Made by a program: the position numbers and the translations under genes. Of a stretch of 64,000 nucleotides of DNA, positions 7,922 through 16,307 are shown in pieces. The stretch lies in NCBI GenBank assembly GCA_045639905.1, contig JAZUDZ010000026.1, positions 124,001 to 188,000 of the forward strand. The letters run 5' to 3'. This DNA is from RGIG426 sp045639905 (GTDB lineage: Bacteria; Bacillota; Clostridia; Oscillospirales; Acutalibacteraceae). Every line of letters starts with the position of its first letter. Within the stretch, counting starts at the first letter, position 1. The notes below the pieces were generated by a model that had not been told where the DNA came from, searched no databases, and saw only the letters and a list, made by a program, of their open reading frames with translations.

Positions 7922-7939
7922 TGTGAAACATGTTTCACA
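7922..7939. repeat. Perfect 18-bp palindrome in front of the recombinase
   Basis: TGTGAAACA / TGTTTCACA, a perfect palindrome, ends 13 bases before the ATG at 7953 and directly borders the AAAGGA ribosome site. It is a good candidate operator for a dimeric repressor, or a hairpin modulating translation. Confidence 0.6.
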
Positions 7940-7952
7940 GAAAGGACATACC

Positions 7953-8987
7953 ATGAAAAAAGACTATTCATTACAATGTTCTCCCTTGTTAAAAGAATTT
8001 TTTGGATATATTGAAGTGGTTAAAGGTCGCTCCAGCAACACGGTTGATGAATATTTTGTTGATTTGCGAACCTTTTTTCGATATATGAAGCAAGCAAAAG
8101 GATTGGTCTCCTCTTCCCTTTCGTTGGACGAAATTCAAGTTGACGATATAGACTTAGACTTTGTAAAATCTATTTCCCTCCTTGATGTTTATGAGTACAT
8201 GACATTTATGAAAAATGAACGGAACAATTCTGCAACGACTCGTGCTCGAAAGGTTACTTCACTTCGCGTATTTTTTCGTTACTTAACGGATATAACACAC
8301 AAACTGGAAACTAACCCGATTCAAAGCTTAGACACGCCGAAAAAGAAGAAAACATTACCAAAGTATCTCACAATGGAACAAAGTATCGAGCTGTTAAATG
8401 CAGCAGATGGCAAATTTGAACGCAGAGATTATTGTATATTGACTATTTTGTTGAATTGTGGACTAAGACGGGCAGAAATTGCTGCATTAAACCTTTCTGA
8501 CATCTCATCGGACCGTACCTTACGCGTACACGGAAAAGGTAACAAAGAACGAATTTTATACTTAAATGATGCATGCTGGGATGCAATTACAAAGTACCTG
8601 GAAGTAAGACCCGTTGATGGTGTGATTGATAAAGATGCACTCTTTTTGAGCCGTTTAAATAAGCGTATTTCCCTTCAAGGCGTACATTATGTTGTTAAAG
8701 GTTACTTAAAACAGGTTCCCGGTGCAGAAGATTACTCGACACATAAACTCAGACATACAGCCGCAACGCTTATGTATCAGCATGGTGGGACCGACATACG
8801 AGTTCTTAAAGACATTTTGGGACACGAGAATCTTGGAACCACGGAAATCTACACTCATTTATCAAGTGAACAAGTACGTGAAGCCACAGAGAATAATCCT
8901 TTGGCTAAAATGCATCGGAAAGAATCTATTAAAGATAAAGTTTCAAAAGGAATTAAATCAAATCCGTCAGATACAGATAAAGAATAA
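7953..8987 (+). CDS. Tyrosine recombinase of the XerC/XerD family
   Basis: The 344-residue protein has an N-terminal SAM-like core-binding domain (about 8-115) and a C-terminal catalytic domain with the complete active site: R172 (GLRRAE), K195 (HGKGNKER), H264 and R267 (HKLRH), H291 (LGHENLG) and the nucleophile Y300 (EIYTH). It is therefore expected to be active. Xer enzymes resolve chromosome dimers at dif or act in small integrative elements. I chose ATG 7953 because AAAGGA sits 6 bases upstream. An in-frame GTG at 7923 would lie inside the palindrome. It stands alone, without a partner recombinase, excisionase or phage genes. A chromosomal Xer and a relic integrase are both possible. A bidirectional terminator follows. 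Confidence 0.85.
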   Translation: MKKDYSLQCSPLLKEFFGYIEVVKGRSSNTVDEYFVDLRTFFRYMKQAKGLVSSSLSLDEIQVDDIDLDFVKSISLLDVYEYMTFMKNERNNSATTRARKVTSLRVFFRYLTDITHKLETNPIQSLDTPKKKKTLPKYLTMEQSIELLNAADGKFERRDYCILTILLNCGLRRAEIAALNLSDISSDRTLRVHGKGNKERILYLNDACWDAITKYLEVRPVDGVIDKDALFLSRLNKRISLQGVHYVVKGYLKQVPGAEDYSTHKLRHTAATLMYQHGGTDIRVLKDILGHENLGTTEIYTHLSSEQVREATENNPLAKMHRKESIKDKVSKGIKSNPSDTDKE

Positions 8988-8989
8988 AA

Positions 8990-9021
8990 AAAAGAAGCCA
9001 GCTCGACGGTTGGCTTCTTTT
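8990..9021. terminator. Bidirectional intrinsic terminator after the recombinase
   Basis: AAAAGAAGCCA / TGGCTTCTTTT form an 11-bp stem around a 10-base loop, with A and T runs on either side. It serves the recombinase (+) and the converging membrane-protein gene (-). Confidence 0.85.
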
Positions 9022-9022
9022 A

Positions 9023-9967
9023 TTATATTGTATCGTCTTCATCGTCTGAAAATCTGCCGCGACCTCGAAGTTCATGCTCGGAATACTGTTTTGGAATTTT
9101 CTTTGACGGAGTTTCCTCAGCCGGTTCTGCTTTGCCTTCGTTTTCGACATCGTGAAAAACTGCTTCGGCAGCATCTTTGGCTTTGGTCTCTTCATTTTCC
9201 AAATTCAAATAATGGCGAACTGCTTCAAATTCTTTCGGATTGTTTTTATAATACGGATCAATCAGAATCTTTTTAACCACCGGAAATACATAAAACTGTG
9301 TCAGCAAAAAACGAAATGCAGGAAGCAATAAAATACCAAGAACTGCAATCAAAATACCGAACACTTCAACACCGGAAAATATAAATGTAAGTGCAACAGA
9401 AATAAACAATCCATAAACAGCGAATAAAGTTGCGATAATAATCAGATTCGATTTCAACCCCAAAAATGCCAGGTAAAACGCATTTTTATAGAGCTGAAAG
9501 AATTTATATTTGAATGTGACCATCATTAAATAAATGTAGCAGGTCATCATAAAGAAAATCACTAGAAAGCAAAAAACAGCAGCACAAGCCAAAATATACC
9601 ATCGTGAAGTGTTTACAGCCAAAAAATAAAATACCAAGCTGTATATCATGATGGCAGTAACAACCAAATTAACGATACCAACAGGTAAAGCCTGTTTCCA
9701 ATTCTTTTTTATTGCTCCAAAAAAATCAGAAAGAAACATTACAGGTTTTTTACGCACATAGTTTCTTGTAATATATGTTAGACCACAACAAGCCAGTCCT
9801 CTTGTAACAACCGGAATACTAACAAGCAGATACCATAGTCCTGCCATCAAGAGATCCCAAAATCTACGGAAAAACATTTCCCAAAATACAACAAAAGGTC
9901 GTTTGGAATCGGAGCTGTTTTTAGAAACACCTTTACCCGGTTTACTATAATCAAATAATCGGCCCAT
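9023..9967 (-). CDS. DUF624/YesL-like integral membrane protein
   Basis: The 314-residue protein has about five to six hydrophobic helices between residues 35 and 225. A family-like WDLLMAGLWYLLVSIPVVTRG segment lies near residues 37-57. That resembles YesL/DUF624 proteins, which often sit near sugar-uptake genes but lack a defined activity. The last 90 residues are hydrophilic and very rich in Glu, Lys and Asp, ending DDEDDTI, and probably form a disordered cytoplasmic tail. The gene is downstream of yajC with a terminator between them, so it may have its own promoter. Nothing in the sequence points to a specific substrate. The DUF624 assignment is by eye and could be confirmed with a profile search. 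Confidence 0.6.
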   Translation of the reverse strand: MGRLFDYSKPGKGVSKNSSDSKRPFVVFWEMFFRRFWDLLMAGLWYLLVSIPVVTRGLACCGLTYITRNYVRKKPVMFLSDFFGAIKKNWKQALPVGIVNLVVTAIMIYSLVFYFLAVNTSRWYILACAAVFCFLVIFFMMTCYIYLMMVTFKYKFFQLYKNAFYLAFLGLKSNLIIIATLFAVYGLFISVALTFIFSGVEVFGILIAVLGILLLPAFRFLLTQFYVFPVVKKILIDPYYKNNPKEFEAVRHYLNLENEETKAKDAAEAVFHDVENEGKAEPAEETPSKKIPKQYSEHELRGRGRFSDDEDDTI

Positions 9968-9991
9968 ATCTCACCACATCATTCTTAAGTA

Positions 9992-10022
9992 AAAGGACGA
10001 CCTAATATCTAGGCCGTCCTTT
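9992..10022 (-). terminator. Intrinsic terminator after yajC
   Basis: A 13-bp stem (AAAGGACGACCTA / TAGGCCGTCCTTT, one G-U pair on the minus-strand RNA) with a 5-base loop is followed by a short U run on the minus strand. Confidence 0.7.
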
Positions 10023-10031
10023 GTTTAAATC

Positions 10032-10412
10032 TTATTCACCAAGATCCTCATCATCGTCGTCGTTATCGAGCGGCTCCTCATGAACGGTATCATTGGACTG
10101 AATAGCCCATTTTTTAAGTGTCATCTTATTGCGATCAGCACCGGTTTCAATAATCAAAGAATCTTCTTTGACGTTTACGACACGACCGACAATACCGCCG
10201 ATTGTTGTAATTTCATCACCGATACGAAGATCATTACGCATCTTTTGTTCTTCCTTTTCGCGTTTGCGCTGCGGACGAATCAACAAGAAATACATAACAA
10301 CAAAAACCAAAACAAGCATGATGATGGAAGAATATTGATACCACCAAGGTGCACTTGCTCCGTTTCCGTTAGCAGCTGTAGTTGCTGCGGTTTTAGCTAA
10401 TGTTAACAACAT
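10032..10412 (-). CDS. yajC: Preprotein translocase subunit YajC
   Basis: YajC is a small single-pass membrane partner of the SecDF part of the Sec translocase. The 126-residue protein has a short N-terminal region, one membrane helix (about residues 30-47, ending YFLLIRPQRKREKE) and the conserved cytoplasmic domain with LRIGDEITTIGGIVGRV and NKMTLKKWAI. The tail is a run of Asp and Glu. Length and motif order are typical. AAGGAGG precedes the ATG. It has its own promoter at 10453-10481 within the end of ileS, and a terminator follows at 9992-10022, so it is probably a single-gene unit. Confidence 0.92.
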   Translation of the reverse strand: MLLTLAKTAATTAANGNGASAPWWYQYSSIIMLVLVFVVMYFLLIRPQRKREKEEQKMRNDLRIGDEITTIGGIVGRVVNVKEDSLIIETGADRNKMTLKKWAIQSNDTVHEEPLDNDDDDEDLGE

Positions 10413-10452
10413 TATAGTAGTCCTCCTTTAAGGTCTGCTTAATAACATAAAT

Positions 10453-10481
10453 ATTATACATATCAACGAAACTATATGCAA
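10453..10481 (-). promoter_or_regulatory. Sigma-A-type promoter of yajC
   Basis: TTGCAT (10481-10476) and TATAAT (10458-10453) on the minus strand, 17-base spacer, about 40 bases before the yajC start. Confidence 0.65.
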
Positions 10482-10489
10482 GTGGTTTA

Positions 10490-13400
10490 TTAGCCGTTTA
10501 CTTTAACACCAATCGTCACGGCATCTCCGTTAATATCCCAATCTTTGACAAATCCATCCATAGACTCAAACACAACGCTATCGGCCAAAACATCCGACTG
10601 AATAGAATCCTGGAATTTCTTGGCAATGGCAAGAACTTTATCGCTACCGTTCATAAATAAAACAATATGATCAGTAACTTCAAATTCAGCCTCTTTTCTC
10701 ATAGTTTGAATCTTGCTGACTAATTCTCTAACAAGGCCCTCTTCAATAAGCTCAGCTGTCAAAGTAATATCCAACGAAACGGTAACACCGCCATCAGCGA
10801 CCGTAAAGAATCCTTCCTTCGAAGCGACATCAATCAGTAAATCTTCAGCCAGAAGCTGTACATCACCATCATCTAATGACAATTTCAAAGAACCGGTTTC
10901 ATTCAGTTCTGCCTTTGCTTTGGCGCCGTCAATCGTAGACAAAAGATTGCGAATCTGACCAAGCTTCGGACCAAATTTCGGGCCGCAAGTCTTCAACTGC
11001 GGTTTGAATGTATATGAAATGTAATCAGACATATCCGAAACAACCTCAACAGAGTGTACGTTCAATTCTTCGGCAATAATAGCCTTAAACATATCCGGTA
11101 CATCCTGTTCAGACTGAACAATCATCTTGCTGAGCGGCTGACGGTTTTTACAGTTCGCACCATTTCGAGCTGCACGACCTTGTACAACAATTTTCAAAAC
11201 TTTGTCCATATTGTCTTCAAGATCTTTGTCAATCATCGAATCATCAGCAACAGGAAAATCACAAAGATGAATGCTTTCCGTAGCATCTTTATCAATAGAA
11301 CGAACTAAGTTTTGATAAATATCTTCCGTCATAAACGGAATCATCGGAGCGGCTAATTTCGAAACAGTTACAAGGGCTGTATACAATGTCATGTACGCGT
11401 TGATTTTATCCTGAGGCATACCGGAAACCCAGTAACGCTCACGGCTACGACGCACGTACCAGTTACTCAAATCATCAACAAAGTTTTGAAGAGCACGAGC
11501 GGCTTCAGGGATACGATAATTTCCGAGATTGTCATCAACATCTTTAATAAGGCTGTTTAATTTAGACAACAACCATTTATCCATCGTGGACAGAGTCTCG
11601 TATTTGAGATCATATTTTGTAGCGTCAAATTCATCAATATTCGCATACAAGACAAAGAAGGCATAAGTATTCCAAAGAGTACCCATAAACTTACGCTGGC
11701 CCTCTACAACGGCTTTATCATGGAATCGATTCGGAAGCCAAGGCGCAGAGTTAATATAGAAATACCAGCGAATTGCATCGGCACCATATTTTTGAAGAGC
11801 ATCAAAAGGATCGACGGCATTCCCCTTTGATTTAGACATTTTCTGACCGTTTTCGTCTTGTACAAGTCCCAATACAATAACATTCTTATAAGGAGCTTTA
11901 TTAAACAAAAGCGTTGAAATAGCCATTAAAGAATAGAACCATCCACGCGTTTGGTCAACAGCCTCTGAAATAAAATCAGCCGGAAATTGCTGTTCAAACA
12001 AATCCTTGTTTTCAAACGGATAATGATGCTGTGCAAACGGCATAGAACCGGAGTCGAACCAGCAGTCAATAACCTCAGGAACACGCTTCATTTGTTTACC
12101 GCAATGAGGGCAGGTAATTGTAACCTCGTCAATATACGGACGATGAAGTTCAATATCATCCGGGCAATTCGGAGACATTTCTTTAAGTTCGGCAATGCTA
12201 CCAATAGAATGCTTGTGTCCGCATTCGCACTCCCAAATATTCAAAGGAGTTCCCCAATAACGGTTACGACTGATTCCCCAGTCTTGAATGTTTTCGAGCC
12301 AATCGCCAAAACGTCCTTTACCAATACTTTCAGGAATCCAGTTGACGGTATTGTTGTTCTTAATCAAGTCATCCTTAACATCGGTCATACGGATAAACCA
12401 AGAATCTCTTGCGTAATAAATAAGAGGCGTGTCACATCTCCAACAATGCGGATAACTATGTTCAAAAACAGGTGCATCAAACAAAAGACCACGATCTTCC
12501 AAATCCTGAAGAACAGGAATATCAGCTTTTTTACAAAACATTCCGGCCCATGGAGTTTCTTCAGTCATCTCGCCTTTGGTATTAACAAGCTGAACAAACG
12601 GTAGATTATAATTACGTCCGACAACAGAGTCATCCTCACCAAATGCCGGTGCAATATGAACAACACCAGTACCATCTGTTAACGTAACATACTCGTCGCA
12701 AACAACGTAATAACATTTTTCAGCTGGATGAACAAAATCAAAAAGCGGTTCATACTCTTTGAATTCCAAGTCTTTACCGATAAATTTCTCAAGAACGGTA
12801 TACTCATCTTTCAAAATAACGGAAGCCAAGGCTTCAGCGAGATAATAAACATATTCTCCCGCCTGTACTTTCACATAACACTCTTTTGGATTAACACATA
12901 GAGCAACGTTAGAAGGCAGAGTCCACGGAGTGGTTGTCCATGCCAAAATATAGGCATCCTCCCCTTTTACTTTGAAACGCACAACAGCAGAACGTTCTTT
13001 AACATCTTTATAGCCTTGAGCTACTTCGTGAGAAGACAACGGAGTGCCACAACGCGGGCAGTAAGGTACAATCTTATAACCTTTATACAAAAGGCCCTTT
13101 TCCCAGATTTGTTTTAAAGCCCACCATTCAGACTCAATAAAGTTGTTATCATAAGTGATATACGGATTCTCCATATCGGCCCAGAAACCTACAGTACCGG
13201 AGAAATCTTCCCACATACCTTTATATTTCCAGACACTCTCTTTACATTTTTCAATAAACGGAGCCAAGCCGTACTCTTCAATCTGTTCTTTACCATCCAA
13301 ATTAAGGAGCTTTTCAACTTCTAACTCTACAGGAAGTCCGTGTGTATCCCATCCTGCCTTGCGCGGAACCATATATCCTTTCATTGTACGATAGCGCGGA

Positions 13401-13603
13401 ATCATATCTTTGATAACACGAGTCAGCACGTGACCAATATGCGGCTTTCCGTTGGCTGTCGGCGGGCCGTCAAAGAAGACGTAAGGGTTTTGGCCTTTAC
13501 GGTCTTCAATGCTCTTCTTGAAAATATCATTATCTTCCCAAAATTTTTCGATATTTTTCTCACGTTCAACGAAGTTTAAATCTGTCGGTACTTTATTATA
13601 CAT
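10490..13603 (-). CDS. ileS: Isoleucyl-tRNA synthetase
   Basis: This class I synthetase charges tRNA-Ile in the cytoplasm. The 1037-residue protein has the HIGH signature in GPPTANGKPHIGH near residues 46-58, the editing (CP1) insertion in the middle, KMSKSKGN near 600 for ATP binding, and the anticodon-binding C-terminal region. The length fits the longer ileS type (IleS2-like) found in many anaerobes. The ATG lies 15 bases after the stop of the XRE-cupin-ligase gene, and its AAGGAGG ribosome site overlaps that stop codon. The two are therefore co-transcribed under the isoleucine T-box at 15942-16223. That gives feedback: low charged tRNA-Ile raises ileS expression. The neighbouring ligase in the same unit is the unusual part. 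Confidence 0.95.
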   Translation of the reverse strand: MYNKVPTDLNFVEREKNIEKFWEDNDIFKKSIEDRKGQNPYVFFDGPPTANGKPHIGHVLTRVIKDMIPRYRTMKGYMVPRKAGWDTHGLPVELEVEKLLNLDGKEQIEEYGLAPFIEKCKESVWKYKGMWEDFSGTVGFWADMENPYITYDNNFIESEWWALKQIWEKGLLYKGYKIVPYCPRCGTPLSSHEVAQGYKDVKERSAVVRFKVKGEDAYILAWTTTPWTLPSNVALCVNPKECYVKVQAGEYVYYLAEALASVILKDEYTVLEKFIGKDLEFKEYEPLFDFVHPAEKCYYVVCDEYVTLTDGTGVVHIAPAFGEDDSVVGRNYNLPFVQLVNTKGEMTEETPWAGMFCKKADIPVLQDLEDRGLLFDAPVFEHSYPHCWRCDTPLIYYARDSWFIRMTDVKDDLIKNNNTVNWIPESIGKGRFGDWLENIQDWGISRNRYWGTPLNIWECECGHKHSIGSIAELKEMSPNCPDDIELHRPYIDEVTITCPHCGKQMKRVPEVIDCWFDSGSMPFAQHHYPFENKDLFEQQFPADFISEAVDQTRGWFYSLMAISTLLFNKAPYKNVIVLGLVQDENGQKMSKSKGNAVDPFDALQKYGADAIRWYFYINSAPWLPNRFHDKAVVEGQRKFMGTLWNTYAFFVLYANIDEFDATKYDLKYETLSTMDKWLLSKLNSLIKDVDDNLGNYRIPEAARALQNFVDDLSNWYVRRSRERYWVSGMPQDKINAYMTLYTALVTVSKLAAPMIPFMTEDIYQNLVRSIDKDATESIHLCDFPVADDSMIDKDLEDNMDKVLKIVVQGRAARNGANCKNRQPLSKMIVQSEQDVPDMFKAIIAEELNVHSVEVVSDMSDYISYTFKPQLKTCGPKFGPKLGQIRNLLSTIDGAKAKAELNETGSLKLSLDDGDVQLLAEDLLIDVASKEGFFTVADGGVTVSLDITLTAELIEEGLVRELVSKIQTMRKEAEFEVTDHIVLFMNGSDKVLAIAKKFQDSIQSDVLADSVVFESMDGFVKDWDINGDAVTIGVKVNG

Positions 13604-13618
13604 ATCTCTATTTCCTCC

Positions 13619-15922
13619 TTAGTTTTCTCTAAGTTCCGTACGGCGAATCTTACCGCTGATTGTTTTCGGAAGTTCATCCATGAATTCTATAATTCTCGGA
13701 TATTTGTATGGCGCCGTATGAGATTTAACGTAGTTTTGAATCTCTTTTTTCAGGTCATCGGTAGGTTCTTTACCTTTCACCAAAACAATAGATGCCTTAA
13801 CAACCTGCCCTCGAATTGGATCTGGAGCTGCCGTGACAGCACATTCCAAAATATACGGAATTTCCATCAAAACACTTTCAACTTCAAAAGGACCTATTCG
13901 ATATCCGGAAGACTTAATTAAATCATCAACGCGTCCAACATACCAGAAGAAACCATCCTGATCTCTCCAAGCAGTATCGCCTGTATGATATAACCCATCA
14001 TGCCAAGCTTCTTTTGTATGTTTCTCATCATTATAATAGCCACAGAAAAGGCCACACGGTATGCTTTCGTCAGTATGAATAACGATTTCACCGACTTCAC
14101 CGATTTTAGTCGGTGTACCATCAGGTAGAACAATGTCAACATGATATTGCGGACTAGGTTTTCCCATAGAACCAGGTTTAATATCCGCACCGACAAAGTT
14201 CCCGACGGTTAACGTTGTTTCTGTTTGACCGAAGCCCTCCATAAGAGGAATACCCGTTGCTTTAATAAACTGTATGAATACTTCAGAGTTTAATGCCTCA
14301 CCGGCAACGGTAGCATGCTTAATTGAGGATAAATCATACTTTTTAAGGTCTTCTTTAATGAAAAAGCGATAAATAGTCGGTGGAGCGCAAAAAGATGTTA
14401 TGCGATACTTTTCAAGCATGGAAAGAACATCATTGGCATCAAACCGATTGAAATCGTAAACAAATGTGGCAGATTCGCAGAGCCATTGGCCATAAAGTTT
14501 ACCCCACAACGCCTTTCCCCATCCGGTGTCAGCTACGGTGAAGTGAATGCCATTCGGATCCACGTTATGCCAATATTTCGCCGTTGTAAAATGCCCAAGA
14601 GGATACTTAAAGTTATGCATCGTCGGCTTGGGACTTCCTGTCGTTCCTGATGTAAAGAACATAAGCATATTATCGTTTCCACCGGCATAGTTTTCACCAG
14701 CAGGCTTCTCAAACACATCGGAAAACTGCTTATATTCGTCGTCAAAAGAATGCCATCCATCGACTTTACGATTAGTCAAAATACAATGCTCGACCGTAGG
14801 ACAGTTTTTGATAGCAGCCTTGATTTGATCACAGGTATTCCCATCACCACTACAAACAATTGCCTTAACACCTACGGCATTAAAGCGATATTCAAAATCA
14901 TGCTCTGTCAACTGGTCTGTTGCAGGAATAACAACAGCGCCTATTCTGTGAAGGGCTAAAATACTAAACCAGAATTGATAATTTCTTCTCAAAACCAGCA
15001 TAACTTTATCGCCTTTTTTTATCCCAAGCGATTTAAAATAATTTGCTGTTCTGGCAGATTCCCGGCTCATATCACCAAATGTAAATGATTTCTCATTTTT
15101 ATTGTTATCCACGTAAACCATAGCGATTTTATTCGGTGATTTTTCAGCCACCGCATCCACAACATCAAAAGCAAAGTTAAATGAATCAATATCATGAAAT
15201 TTTATAGATTTTAAAACATTGCCTTCTTTGATTTCTGTGATAAAACGCTCATAAATCGGTTCACGAATATTAGCGCGGTCAAAGTTTGTAATATTAGATG
15301 TCGAAGAAACCTGTTTCTCATAGCGCGCGGTTCCCTTTCCATCGGGATTCATAACAACGGCATAGATTTCCGCACTTTCCCCTCCCATAGCAACCAGGTC
15401 ATGAGGAGAAGAACTATCATAATAAATACTGTCACCTTCATGAAGTATTTCATGATGGTCTCCGATTTGAATTCTGACACATCCTTTGATAACCACATCA
15501 AACTCCTGACCTTTATGAGTAACAAGATGTTGTGGTTTAATCAATGCATCTTCAGAATAAGGAATCGTAACATAAAACGGCTCGGCAAGTTTGTTACGGA
15601 ACATAGCAGCCAGGTGGAAATAGGTATACCCTTCAAGACGACGAATCGGCATTCCTTCCCCACGCTTCGTAACGGTATAATTCGTTAAAATCGGGCTATT
15701 GCCTTCCATGATATCCGTAATCTCAATTTTACAAAGCTGAGAAAACTTATATATAAATGTGAACCCAAAATCGGTTTCACCGTTTTCAATGCTTCGGCAC
15801 TCCTCCACTGTATGACTGGTCGCTTCTGCAACCTGTTCCAGTGTAAAACCCATATCTTCACGTACGGTTTTAATTCGTTGTGCAACCTCTAATATTTTAT
15901 TTTCTACTAACGGTTCAGACAT
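13619..15922 (-). CDS. XRE-cupin-AMP-forming acyl-CoA ligase fusion protein
   Basis: Three domains are joined in one 767-residue chain: an XRE-type helix-turn-helix (about 9-62), a cupin beta-barrel (about 110-190, with the EFDVV and EGDSIYYDSSSPHDL segments) and an AMP-forming acyl-CoA synthetase (about 250-767). The ligase motifs are complete: TSGTTGSPK at 424-432, GFGQTETT, YHTGDTAW, a VGRVDDLIKSSGYRIGP hinge and the catalytic lysine in SGKIRR near the end. XRE-cupin proteins are usually separate repressors, so the fusion may be a ligand-responsive regulator and enzyme in one. I chose ATG 15920-15922 because GGAGG lies 8 bases upstream. A longer frame runs back into the T-box terminator. 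Context (isoleucine T-box, ileS) suggests activation of a branched-chain acid such as 2-methylbutyrate; this is inference. Confidence 0.85.
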   Translation of the reverse strand: MSEPLVENKILEVAQRIKTVREDMGFTLEQVAEATSHTVEECRSIENGETDFGFTFIYKFSQLCKIEITDIMEGNSPILTNYTVTKRGEGMPIRRLEGYTYFHLAAMFRNKLAEPFYVTIPYSEDALIKPQHLVTHKGQEFDVVIKGCVRIQIGDHHEILHEGDSIYYDSSSPHDLVAMGGESAEIYAVVMNPDGKGTARYEKQVSSTSNITNFDRANIREPIYERFITEIKEGNVLKSIKFHDIDSFNFAFDVVDAVAEKSPNKIAMVYVDNNKNEKSFTFGDMSRESARTANYFKSLGIKKGDKVMLVLRRNYQFWFSILALHRIGAVVIPATDQLTEHDFEYRFNAVGVKAIVCSGDGNTCDQIKAAIKNCPTVEHCILTNRKVDGWHSFDDEYKQFSDVFEKPAGENYAGGNDNMLMFFTSGTTGSPKPTMHNFKYPLGHFTTAKYWHNVDPNGIHFTVADTGWGKALWGKLYGQWLCESATFVYDFNRFDANDVLSMLEKYRITSFCAPPTIYRFFIKEDLKKYDLSSIKHATVAGEALNSEVFIQFIKATGIPLMEGFGQTETTLTVGNFVGADIKPGSMGKPSPQYHVDIVLPDGTPTKIGEVGEIVIHTDESIPCGLFCGYYNDEKHTKEAWHDGLYHTGDTAWRDQDGFFWYVGRVDDLIKSSGYRIGPFEVESVLMEIPYILECAVTAAPDPIRGQVVKASIVLVKGKEPTDDLKKEIQNYVKSHTAPYKYPRIIEFMDELPKTISGKIRRTELREN

Positions 15923-15941
15923 ACATGATCCTCCCTTAGAA

Positions 15942-16223
15942 AAATAAAAAACCCATCTCAAATTTCTTTGAGACGGGTTACAAATCATAATCCGCGGTAC
16001 CACTCAAATTGCACAATACTGTGCCACTCGATAGACTCTAACAAGTCCTTAACACTCACGTAGTTCTCACGAAAGCCACCTAATAACAAATTGCGTTCAG
16101 CGCTTCAGCTCGGAAGCGATAACCATTGACAAGTTCGGATGTTGATTTGCAGCAACCATCAACTCTCTGTAAACCTCAGCGTGTCGGTCGTCTTCGTCAT
16201 AGCTTTTAAATCATTTTCAGTTC
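15942..16223 (-). promoter_or_regulatory. T-box leader, isoleucine specifier (AUC) inferred
   Basis: Read on the minus strand, this leader has the T-box antiterminator core GTGGTACCGCGG (16003-15992), an AGAGAG element, a distal loop hairpin (GTTGAT / ATCAAC) and a terminator just before the coding start. By analogy with the second T-box in this window, the specifier triplet sits one base before the lower stem I helix. Here that triplet is AUC (16120-16118), followed by G and then CTTC pairing with GAAG. AUC is isoleucine, which agrees with ileS in the same operon. UGG (Trp) lies a few bases upstream and is the alternative reading. Uncharged tRNA-Ile would stabilise the antiterminator and switch on the ligase and ileS. 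Confidence 0.85.
15950..15979 (-). terminator. T-box-controlled terminator in front of the XRE-cupin-ligase gene
   Basis: AACCCGTCTCAAA / TTTGAGATGGGTT on the minus-strand RNA (13 bp with one G-U pair, 4-base loop), followed by a long U run. Its 5' arm overlaps the 3' part of the antiterminator. Confidence 0.85.
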
Positions 16224-16229
16224 TTTGAA

Positions 16230-16258
16230 AGTTTAGCACCAATAAGTAAAAATGTCAA
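16230..16258 (-). promoter_or_regulatory. Promoter of the isoleucine T-box operon
   Basis: TTGACA (16258-16253) and TAAACT (16235-16230) with 17 bases between. The second T-box promoter has the same two hexamers and spacing. Confidence 0.75.
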
Positions 16259-16272
16259 ACTTTTTTTAAATA

Positions 16273-16303
16273 AAAGAGAGCAATCCAAACGATTGCCCTC
16301 TTT
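16273..16303 (-). terminator. Terminator after the TRAP permease gene
   Basis: A 13-bp stem (AAAGAGGGCAATC / GATTGCTCTCTTT on the minus-strand RNA, one G-U pair) with a 5-base loop and a following U run. It isolates the transporter genes from the T-box operon. Confidence 0.8.
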
Positions 16304-16307
16304 ATGT

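Noticed and set aside
8722..9276. A 184-codon frame spanning the end of the recombinase and the terminator
   Set aside because: It runs through a clear terminator and against the next gene, and its composition is that of an out-of-frame shadow.
11987..12604. A 205-codon plus-strand frame inside ileS
   Set aside because: It is antisense to a conserved synthetase with all motifs on the other strand, and has no start signal.
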